A stretch of 18,714 nt of DNA from Planctomycetota bacterium (lineage in GTDB: Bacteria; Planctomycetota; DG-23; SLPQ01), in assembly GCA_021160625.1 (NCBI GenBank), contig JAGHCE010000152.1:1-18714 (forward strand), read 5' to 3'. Positions 13,804 through 18,714 of this stretch are shown here, one piece after another. Both the position numbers and the translations under genes were made by a program. Within the stretch, counting starts at the first letter, position 1; each line of letters begins with the position of its first letter. The notes beneath the pieces were generated by a model. It was not told where the DNA came from, ran no database searches, and was given only the letters and a program-made list of their open reading frames with translations.

Positions 13804-14499
13804 TCAAATACCCTTTACAAGCGCCGAGCCGACACGGATAAGCGTGGCGCCTTCCTCGATTGCGACCTCAAAATCCTGCGTCATCCCCATCGAAAGATCG
13901 AACGGCTCGCGGTCAAACAAGCCCCCGGCCGCCAGCTGGTCGCCGAGCTTCCTCAAATTGCGGAAAACGGGCCTCGTCTCCTGCGGGTCAGAGACAATCG
14001 GCGCCATAGTCATAAGCCCGGCAAGATTGACGTGCCGCATCTGGCCCAGCGCCGCCGCCAGCTCGCGTGCCTCTCCCGCAGAGATACCCCACTTCGACTC
14101 CTCGCCGGAGACGTTCACCTCGATGAGAACGTCCTGGACAACACCGCCGGCGCCGGCGACCCTATCAATCTCCTCGGCGAGCCTCGGCGAATCCACGCTG
14201 TGAACCAGTTCGACGCGGCCGGCCACCTTGCGGACCTTGTTTCGCTGGAGATGGCCTATCATATGCCACCTCACCGGCTTGCCGGAGAGCGCCTCCTGCT
14301 TGGAGAGGAGCTCCTGGACGCGGTTTTCTCCCAGGTCCCGCGCGCCAAGCTCCACAAGCGCCGCCGCCACCTCCCAGGAAACGGTCTTCGTCACCGAAAT
14401 GAGCCGCCAGGACCCTTCCGGACGCCCGGCGCGCTGCGCCGCCTCGCCTGCGCGGTGAATGACGGATTCGAAGTTGGCGGCAAGAATCTCTCTATCCAT
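13804..14499 (-). CDS. yggS: YggS-type pyridoxal 5'-phosphate homeostasis protein
   Basis: A PLP-binding protein of the alanine-racemase N-terminal fold that buffers and supplies PLP; no catalytic activity is established. The protein is 231 aa from the ATG at 14499. The likely PLP lysine is Lys38 in LISVTKTVS, followed by LGENRVQELLSK, WHMIGHLQRNKV, the EVNVSGEESKWG segment, and SMGMTQDFEVAIEEGATLIRVGSAL with the phosphate-binding region. The start at 14499 is preferred to an in-frame ATG at 14520 because GGAGG lies 10 bases upstream of 14499, while nothing precedes 14520. It is the first gene of the yggS-proC-yggU operon. Confidence 0.95.
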   Translation of the reverse strand: MDREILAANFESVIHRAGEAAQRAGRPEGSWRLISVTKTVSWEVAAALVELGARDLGENRVQELLSKQEALSGKPVRWHMIGHLQRNKVRKVAGRVELVHSVDSPRLAEEIDRVAGAGGVVQDVLIEVNVSGEESKWGISAGEARELAAALGQMRHVNLAGLMTMAPIVSDPQETRPVFRNLRKLGDQLAAGGLFDREPFDLSMGMTQDFEVAIEEGATLIRVGSALVKGI

Positions 14500-14544
14500 A
14501 ACCTCATCGCCTCCGGGCATATCTCGCGCAAACGATCATTCGGA

Positions 14545-14559
14545 TCCGGCAAAGCCGGA
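14545..14559 (-). promoter_or_regulatory. small hairpin in the yggS leader
   Basis: TCCGGC (14545-14550) and GCCGGA (14554-14559) form a perfect 6-bp stem with an AAA loop, between the proposed yggS promoter and its start codon. It has no GTAG flank. Confidence 0.4.
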
Positions 14560-14568
14560 CAGGGTGTG

Positions 14569-14596
14569 AGGATACCAGAAAACCGGCCGAAATCAA
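14569..14596 (-). promoter_or_regulatory. probable promoter of the yggS-proC-yggU operon
   Basis: On the minus strand TTGATT (complement of 14591-14596) and TATCCT (complement of 14569-14574) are separated by 16 bases. Each matches consensus at 4 of 6 positions. It would give a leader of about 60 bases. Confidence 0.4.
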
Positions 14597-14649
14597 CTCG
14601 CCAACCGCACAAACCCTGCACCTGTACCCAAATACCCGAAAAAAGAGGA

Positions 14650-14713
14650 GGGGAGGGCTTCGCCCCCTTTTTGCTATGGGGGCCGCAGGCGTTGTCTGCG
14701 GTAGTCAACTTGC
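14650..14713. repeat. 64-bp two-hairpin repeat, copy 1
   Basis: A hairpin GGGC-TTC-GCCC (14655-14665) followed by CC and TTTTT, then GCTATGGGGG and a second hairpin, CCGCAG (14683-14688) with CTGCGG (14696-14701). Copy 2 at 14938-15001 is about 78% identical. Read on the plus strand, the first hairpin plus T tract resembles an intrinsic terminator. Confidence 0.6.
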
Positions 14714-14720
14714 TTTTCGC

Positions 14721-14752
14721 GGGCGAGGCGTGCCTCGCCCCCTCGCCCCTAC
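14721..14752 (-). repeat. REP-like palindrome, GTAG type, GGGCGAGGC family, with internal duplication
   Basis: A perfect 9-bp stem, GGGCGAGGC (14721-14729) with GCCTCGCCC (14732-14740), surrounds GT. The expected terminal CTAC is displaced to 14749-14752 by a tandem duplication of CTCGCCCC. Confidence 0.6.
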
Positions 14753-14753
14753 G

Positions 14754-14798
14754 AATGGCAATGTGGCACCAGCGCCCCTACGCGCGATGTGTGCCACA
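14754..14798 (-). repeat. REP-like fragment, GTAG type, and TGTGGCAC inverted repeat
   Basis: CTAC at 14778-14781 ends a stretch whose complement starts GTAGGGGCGCTG, as in the element at 11607, then diverges. TGTGGCAC (14762-14769) and GTGCCACA (14791-14798) are inverted copies resembling the outer part of the GTGG family. It looks like recombined or truncated REP pieces. Confidence 0.35.
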
Positions 14799-14860
14799 GC
14801 GGGTCCCCGTGCTGCGAATCTTTAGCGAAGCGGGATTGCCCCGCCGTGCGGATCCTATTC

Positions 14861-14884
14861 CGCGTGGGCCAAGGCCCACCCTAC
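14861..14884 (-). repeat. REP-like palindrome, GTAG type, GTGGGC family (intact)
   Basis: The arms GTGGGCC (14864-14870) and GGCCCAC (14873-14879) surround AA. The complement of 14881-14884 is GTAG. It is the same family as 5324-5348, including the outer GCGG. Confidence 0.7.
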
Positions 14885-14937
14885 GTCGGCTCCTCGACCG
14901 CCGGTAATTATCGGACACCCTCGGCTTATCCACCAGT

Positions 14938-15001
14938 GGGGGGGGCTTCGTCCCCTTTTTGCTACGGGGGCCACGGACGTTATCCGTGGCAATTAACTGA
15001 C
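14938..15001. repeat. 64-bp two-hairpin repeat, copy 2
   Basis: Homologous to 14650-14713 base for base without gaps. The first hairpin (GGGG with CCCC around CTTCGT) is followed by TTTTT. The second hairpin is CCACGGA (14971-14977) with TCCGTGG (14983-14989). It lies about 95 bp upstream of the oxidoreductase promoter, where its terminator-like part could block read-through. Confidence 0.6.
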
Positions 15002-15096
15002 CTTCCGCAGGCGCGACGGGGCCGAACCGGGGCCCTTGGAACGTGTTGAAATGGCCACAAATCCGCCCCAAAACTGAGGTTGCGTACATGCCTGGC

Positions 15097-15124
15097 TTGA
15101 CATTCGGGCCGCTTTCGGTAGAAT
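15097..15124 (+). promoter_or_regulatory. near-consensus sigma70 promoter of the Gfo/Idh/MocA gene
   Basis: A perfect TTGACA (15097-15102) and TAGAAT (15119-15124, 5 of 6) are separated by 16 bases. Transcription would start near 15131, giving a leader of about 140 bases before the ATG at 15274. In the leader GCCCGG (15197-15202) can pair with CCGGGC (15212-15217). Confidence 0.65.
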
Positions 15125-15273
15125 CTATGATCCTAAAGGGTGAATTCGGGGGAAAAGGCCCTGTGGCTGCGACCGTGGTCGTGCCGCGCGAGGGTCGCCC
15201 GGCGAGTCCGACCGGGCCGTGGTAGGGTGGTGGATCGTACTGAGCCTGCTTTTCTGGGGCAAAGGAGTTCAAG

Positions 15274-16308
15274 ATGGCGAAGGTTAAGGTTGGGTGCATC
15301 GGCATCGGTTTTATGGGCAAAATGCACTTTGGCTGCTACAAGAAACACAGCAAGGCCCAGATCGTGGCGATTGCGGACGTCGACGACGCCAAACTCTCCG
15401 GCGACTGGTCGAAGATGGGCGGCAATATCGAAGACGGCGGCGCCAAGAAAGTAAACCTCTCCGGCATAAAGACGTACAAGGACGCCAACGATCTCATAGC
15501 CGACCCCGATGTCGAGCTGGTCGACATCACGCTGCCCACCTTCCTCCACGCCCAGTATGCGATAGAAGCTCTCAAGGCCGGCAAGCACGTCCTTGTGGAA
15601 AAGCCGGTGGCGATTTCCATAGCCGAGGCGGACAAGGTCGCAGAGGCGGCCAAGCGCGCGAAAGGCCGCTTTATGGTAGCCCAATGCATTCGCTTTTGGC
15701 CGGAATACGAGTACCTCGCGCAGATCATCAAGGGGCGCAAGTACGGCCGGGTAAAGTCCGCTATCTTCAAGCGCAGGAGCACCGCACCCACCTGGGGATG
15801 GCAGAACTGGCTTATGAACTCGAAGCGCTCCGGCGGGGCGATTCTGGACCTTCACATACACGACACGGACTACATAAACTACGTCTTCAAGGCACCCAAG
15901 AAGGTCGAATCGGCCGGCGTGACCGGCCCTTCGGGCGGGATAGACCACATCGTGACGAACTACGACTACGGCAAGAATATGGTCGTCTCGGCCGAGGGAG
16001 GCTGGACTTTCCATGGTGTGTACCCCTTCGAGATGGCCTACACGGTCGTGTTCGACAAGGCCACGGTGGAGTTCTCAACAAGCCATTCCCCGACGGTTAC
16101 GGTCTACACGTCGGGTGGGAAGGTGGAGACGCCGAAGATCGAGTCCGGCGACGGCTATCACAGGGAAATCGATTATTTCCTCAATTGCATCCTCAAGAAG
16201 GTGCGGCCCAAGACCGTTACCCCAAAGGACGCCCGGAATGCGGTCTACCTGGTCAAGGCCGAGGAACGCTCCGCCAGAGACCACCGCAACGTGGCGATAT
16301 CTCTTTAG
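15274..16308 (+). CDS. Gfo/Idh/MocA family NAD(P)-dependent oxidoreductase
   Basis: A predicted cytoplasmic sugar or cyclitol dehydrogenase of 344 aa; the substrate cannot be told from sequence. The N-terminal Rossmann fold has VGCIGIGFMGKMH (6-18) and IVAIADVD (30-37). The family catalytic Lys is in LVEKP (EKP at 109-111), and the C-terminal half has the signature GGAILDLHIHDTDY (187-200) with its paired histidines. The ATG at 15274 has AAGGAG about 6 bases upstream. It is transcribed alone from a strong promoter, with a probable terminator after it. No sugar transport or isomerase gene is adjacent. Confidence 0.93.
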   Translation: MAKVKVGCIGIGFMGKMHFGCYKKHSKAQIVAIADVDDAKLSGDWSKMGGNIEDGGAKKVNLSGIKTYKDANDLIADPDVELVDITLPTFLHAQYAIEALKAGKHVLVEKPVAISIAEADKVAEAAKRAKGRFMVAQCIRFWPEYEYLAQIIKGRKYGRVKSAIFKRRSTAPTWGWQNWLMNSKRSGGAILDLHIHDTDYINYVFKAPKKVESAGVTGPSGGIDHIVTNYDYGKNMVVSAEGGWTFHGVYPFEMAYTVVFDKATVEFSTSHSPTVTVYTSGGKVETPKIESGDGYHREIDYFLNCILKKVRPKTVTPKDARNAVYLVKAEERSARDHRNVAISL

Positions 16309-16315
16309 GTCCAGG

Positions 16316-16367
16316 GCCCTGTGGCCCACGGCGGGCTCCTCTTATGTGCCGCCGCCGAGGGCTTTTT
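16316..16367 (+). terminator. probable intrinsic terminator after the oxidoreductase gene
   Basis: GCCCT (16316-16320) pairs with AGGGC (16358-16362), enclosing an inner stem CGGCGG (16329-16334) with CCGCCG (about 16349-16354). TTTTT (16363-16367) follows directly. Confidence 0.45.
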
Positions 16368-16369
16368 CC

Positions 16370-16398
16370 TTGACTTGAGGCGGCCGGAGGCTTATATC
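16370..16398 (+). promoter_or_regulatory. possible promoter of the 77-aa protein and propeller lipoprotein genes
   Basis: TTGACT (16370-16375, 5 of 6) and TATATC (16393-16398, 4 of 6) are spaced by 17 bases, 40 bp upstream of the ATG at 16439 and just after the preceding terminator. Confidence 0.4.
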
Positions 16399-16438
16399 CA
16401 TTGAACCGCGCCTCGGGACAGCTGAGGTACAAGGGGCT

Positions 16439-16672
16439 ATGAAGAAACCGGATCTCTCTCCCGAGGAAAAGATTCTCGTCATAATAAGGGATGAACTCTA
16501 CGACGGCAGCTGGGATGATATGCTCGACGACCTCAAGGCACGCCTCGGCAGCCGCCCCTATGTGCTGAAGCTGGCCAGCCGCATCGAGGACGATGTCGAG
16601 CGCATCCGGCGGCTAAGGGTGATCGAGGACGAAGAAGGCATAAACCTGGCCGAGTATATCGAAGGGAGTTGA
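16439..16672 (+). CDS. small acidic hypothetical protein, 77 aa
   Basis: Not recognised. A 77-residue, highly charged, probably helical cytoplasmic protein (DLSPEEKILVIIRDELYDGSWDD at the start; RIEDDVERIRRLRVIEDEE in the second half), with no membrane segment or signal. Codon use matches its neighbours. It has AAGGGG 2 bases and GAGG 11 bases ahead of the ATG, so the ribosome site is acceptable but not ideal. The stop is one base before the start of the propeller lipoprotein, so the two are very likely co-transcribed and perhaps translationally coupled. A regulatory or adaptor role is possible, but nothing in the sequence shows it. Confidence 0.7.
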   Translation: MKKPDLSPEEKILVIIRDELYDGSWDDMLDDLKARLGSRPYVLKLASRIEDDVERIRRLRVIEDEEGINLAEYIEGS

Positions 16673-16673
16673 T

Positions 16674-17786
16674 ATGAAGGCAAGACTGCTTCTGGTGGCG
16701 CTGGTGGGCGCGCTGGTGTTGCCGACGGGATGTGCTTCGGCCAAGTCGAAGCTGGAAGGACGCTATGAACAGGGCCTGCGGCCGTTCACGCACTCGGGGC
16801 TGGAAGACGCCGGGATAGCCGTTGCCTGGGAACAGACCCTCTCCTCCAAGCAGGACAAGATAAAGGTCGAGGTGTCGGCCGCGTACCTCTACAAGGACAT
16901 CATTCTGGTCGCCGACACGGATAACACCCTTTACGCATTCGACAGGCAAACCGGTCAGAAGGCGTGGATTGCGCTTTTGCCGCGGCCGCTCAAGTTTGAA
17001 CCCACGCTCTTCGGCGGGACCCTTTACTGCGTGTGCGGCAAGCGGCTGGTGACAATTGACGAGAACGGCCATATGGAGATGGGCCCTGAGTTCGGCGTGA
17101 GCCTTTCCGCCCCGCCGCTTATGACCGAGGACGCGGTTTACGTCGCCGGCAGCGAGGGTGAGTTTCACCGGTTGGACAGGGAGAAACTCAGTGATATGTG
17201 GATCACACCGGCCCGATACTCCGGCGTCGTGCTGCGTCGGCCCGTTCTACTCGGATCGTATGTGCTTGTGGGCAACACCGCAGGTGACATACTCGGCTTC
17301 GACGTCATAACCGGCGGACGAGCCGTTGAGCTTGAAACGCGCGGTCCCGTTTCCGGGGGGGTGTCGACCGACGAGGATTCCATCTATGCCGGCTCGGCGG
17401 ACTTTCACGTCTATGCCCTGACCGGACACAACACCCTCAAGTGGAAGACGATCGTCCCGGGCCAGGTTATCCGGCCGCCGGTTATTTACGGGTACCTGCT
17501 GTACGTCGACGCGCTTGGCGGCGGGGTCCTCGCGCTGGACAAGAAAGAGGGCAACATCGTCTGGAAGAACTCAGGCGCTGTGCGGTTCCTGGCGGCCGAC
17601 AAGGAAAACGTGTACGCGGAAGGCCCTCACAAAGAGCTCTGGGTGCTTGACGCCGGCACCGGCAAGACCGGAGAACGGCTTGAAATCGGGGCCTTCACAT
17701 TCCTGCTCGAAAGCACCTTCAACGACGGGCTCGTGTACCTCGTGTCAGAGGACGGCCGCATTACCTGCCTGAATAAGGCAGAATAA
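16674..17786 (+). CDS. PQQ/BamB-like beta-propeller lipoprotein
   Basis: A predicted outer- or inner-membrane lipoprotein of 370 aa facing the periplasm. The signal peptide MKARLLLVALVGALVLPTGC ends in a lipobox with Cys20. The mature part consists of repeated beta-propeller blades of the PQQ-like kind, recognisable in TLYAFDRQTGQKAWIA, HVYALTGHNTLKWKT, GVLALDKKEGNIVWKN and ELWVLDAGTGKTGERL. Such lipoproteins include BamB of the outer-membrane assembly machine, but no other Bam gene is nearby and similarity is only at the fold level, so that function is not claimed. The ATG at 16674 has GAAGGGAG 5 bases upstream and follows the 77-aa gene by one base. Confidence 0.88.
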   Translation: MKARLLLVALVGALVLPTGCASAKSKLEGRYEQGLRPFTHSGLEDAGIAVAWEQTLSSKQDKIKVEVSAAYLYKDIILVADTDNTLYAFDRQTGQKAWIALLPRPLKFEPTLFGGTLYCVCGKRLVTIDENGHMEMGPEFGVSLSAPPLMTEDAVYVAGSEGEFHRLDREKLSDMWITPARYSGVVLRRPVLLGSYVLVGNTAGDILGFDVITGGRAVELETRGPVSGGVSTDEDSIYAGSADFHVYALTGHNTLKWKTIVPGQVIRPPVIYGYLLYVDALGGGVLALDKKEGNIVWKNSGAVRFLAADKENVYAEGPHKELWVLDAGTGKTGERLEIGAFTFLLESTFNDGLVYLVSEDGRITCLNKAE

Positions 17787-17794
17787 CCCCCGCC

Positions 17795-17811
17795 GCCGTA
17801 CGCCTTACGGC
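17795..17811 (+). terminator. hairpin after the propeller lipoprotein gene
   Basis: GCCGTA (17795-17800) and TACGGC (17806-17811) form a perfect 6-bp stem with a 5-base loop, 8 bases after the stop. There is no T tract, so termination is uncertain. Confidence 0.3.
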
Positions 17812-17828
17812 CTCGCGGGCGGCAATGA

Positions 17829-17853
17829 GGTCCTCCGGCTCGCCGGGGGGACC
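17829..17853 (+). promoter_or_regulatory. strong GC-rich stem-loop upstream of the glycosyl-1-phosphate transferase gene
   Basis: GGTCCTCCGG (17829-17838) can pair with CCGGGGGGACC (17843-17853) around CTCG, with one G-T pair and one bulged G. It lies 80 bp before the next start codon and may be a leader structure or a factor-dependent terminator. Confidence 0.35.
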
Positions 17854-17933
17854 GGGGCCCGGCGTGGTGCGCAGGGCGGCTTGCGGCCGGGCGGGATTTT
17901 CGTTTCTCCCCAGGGAGGCCGGGCGTTGCAACT

Positions 17934-18714
17934 ATGTGGACTGGTTACTTAGTCAGCTTCGGCCTTGCCTTTGTCCTGTCGCTCATTCTGACGACGGCTA
18001 TGATCCGGCTTGCGCCGCGATTGGGCCTCGTCGATGAACCCTCGGCGCGAAAGATCCACACCAAACCCGTTCCCCTCGGCGGCGGTATCGCGATTGTGCT
18101 CGCCCTGCTCGGTGTGGCCGCCGTCGGGGCCGGCGTTGTGGCGGTTCTTAACGCACGTCCGGGGCTCTTACCCGTGCCGGAAAGCATCCGCATCCACATT
18201 CCCGGAATGGTAAGTTCTCTCAAGCGCCTCGGTGCGATCGTTCTCGGCGCCATAATCCTCGCACTCACGGGCTTAGTGGACGACAAGAGGGGCCTTTCAC
18301 CCTGGACGAAGCTTTCCGTGCAGATTCTCGTCGCGTTGCTGCTTGTCGCAAGCGGGGTGAGTATCACCCTCTTTCTGCCCTGGAAGGCTGCGGGGTGGAC
18401 TCTCACCGTGGGCTGGATTATTTTTATCACCAACTCGTTCAACCTCCTCGACAATATGGACGGCCTGGCCGCAGGGGTGGCCTTCATTATCGCCGTCGTC
18501 TTTTTCGCCGTGGCCCTCATAACGGGCCAGATATTCATCGCGCTTTTCCTGGCGGTCTTTGCGGGGGCTGTCCTGGGATTCCTGGTGTTCAACTTCCCCC
18601 CGGCGAGGATATTTATGGGCGATACGGGCAGCTATGTTCTCGGGTATTTCCTGGGCGTGGCGGCCGTGGTTTTCACCTTCGTCCCGCAGGGTTCCACAAA
18701 GGCAAGCGTCCTGC
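17934..18714 (+). CDS. WecA/TagO-family undecaprenyl-phosphate sugar-1-phosphate transferase (3' end beyond window)
   Basis: An integral membrane enzyme that moves a sugar 1-phosphate (GlcNAc-1-P in characterised WecA/TagO) from a UDP-sugar to a polyprenyl phosphate, starting cell-surface polysaccharide synthesis. The first 260 residues are present and no stop occurs before the edge. It has an N-terminal transmembrane helix, LGLVDEPSARKIHTKPVPLGGG (30-51), the catalytic LVDDKRGLSPWTKLSVQ (114-130) with Asp116 and Asp117, NSFNLLDNMDGLAAG (167-181), and NFPPARIFMGDTGS (220-233). These motifs separate it from MraY. A 25-residue loop at about 73-98 is extra. The ATG at 17934 is the first usable start; GGAGG lies 15 bases upstream, rather far. 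Confidence 0.92.
   Translation, partial: MWTGYLVSFGLAFVLSLILTTAMIRLAPRLGLVDEPSARKIHTKPVPLGGGIAIVLALLGVAAVGAGVVAVLNARPGLLPVPESIRIHIPGMVSSLKRLGAIVLGAIILALTGLVDDKRGLSPWTKLSVQILVALLLVASGVSITLFLPWKAAGWTLTVGWIIFITNSFNLLDNMDGLAAGVAFIIAVVFFAVALITGQIFIALFLAVFAGAVLGFLVFNFPPARIFMGDTGSYVLGYFLGVAAVVFTFVPQGSTKASVL

Larger units (their letters stand above)
14521..15273. other. 753-bp gene-free region packed with palindromic repeats and two divergent promoters
   Basis: No protein gene is supported between yggS and the oxidoreductase gene. The region holds the yggS leader and promoter, two copies of the 64-bp repeat, and two GTAG hairpins plus fragments (about 14720-14885). A one-mismatch DnaA box, TTATCCACC, lies at 14926-14934, and the oxidoreductase promoter and leader complete the gap. 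Open frames crossing it are antisense continuations of neighbouring genes with biased composition. Confidence 0.7.

Noticed and set aside
14650..14672. Terminator of yggS or another gene at the first 64-bp repeat
   Set aside because: The T tract is on the plus strand, while the adjacent gene is transcribed from the minus strand and away from it, so it cannot terminate that gene.
13366..14907. A 513-codon open frame on the plus strand across proC and yggS
   Set aside because: It lies antisense to two clearly identified genes, has a biased composition and no recognisable domain, and results from high GC content.
14926..14934. Third DnaA box, TTATCCACC
   Set aside because: It has one mismatch and stands alone within repeats; too weak to count as a binding site.
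15294..16373. A 359-codon plus-strand frame overlapping the Gfo/Idh/MocA gene
   Set aside because: It is the +2 shadow of the oxidoreductase, rich in Arg, Gly and Gln with no fold signature.

Overview
This window is bacterial, GC-rich (roughly 60%) and densely coded, carrying mostly housekeeping genes. Their sequence style suggests a Planctomycetota or PVC-like lineage, or another deep-branching Gram-negative-type phylum. The hints are an archaeal/eukaryote-type ProRS, an IleRS with HIGT in place of HIGH, lipoproteins with clear lipoboxes, and many short dispersed palindromes. No rRNA, marker operon or tRNA is present, so the phylum is an inference only.

Layout. Left (1-4000, + strand): ileS, a 333-bp gap with two perfect DnaA-box matches and a set of competing hairpins, then purN. 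At 4180-5190 (- strand) lies an aldo/keto reductase with a C-terminal double 4Fe-4S domain. At 5452-9174 (+ strand) a tightly overlapping four-gene operon follows a near-consensus promoter: a DUF47/PhoU-like protein, a secreted protein of unknown function, a lipoprotein of unknown function, and xylulokinase. At 9450-9839 (- strand) is a small AT-richer membrane protein. From 14499 down to 10062 (- strand) runs a housekeeping series: yggS, proC, yggU, purine nucleoside phosphorylase and proS. The gaps around these genes are filled with palindromic repeats. After a 750-bp repeat-rich gap come, on the + strand, a Gfo/Idh/MocA oxidoreductase, a 77-aa protein, a PQQ/BamB-like propeller lipoprotein, and the start of a WecA/TagO-type polyprenyl-phosphate sugar-1-phosphate transferase cut by the window edge.

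The most unusual layer is the repeats. About thirteen short hairpins of several unrelated arm sequences carry the same 5' GTAG tetranucleotide, and two others carry GTGG or GTGC. This is the architecture of REP elements moved by RAYT (Y1/IS200-like) transposases. Two of them supply the TAG stop codon of the gene they abut. One GTAG and one GTGG hairpin sit inside a 141-bp, in-frame, MITE-like insertion that splits the signal peptide of the lipoprotein at 6794-7639. It is flanked by an 11-bp direct repeat, and removing one repeat unit restores a normal lipoprotein signal. A separate pair of 64-bp elements (14650 and 14938) differs by mostly transitions, including compensatory pairs within one hairpin stem. 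No transposase gene lies in the window. No CRISPR array, phage or defence system was found.
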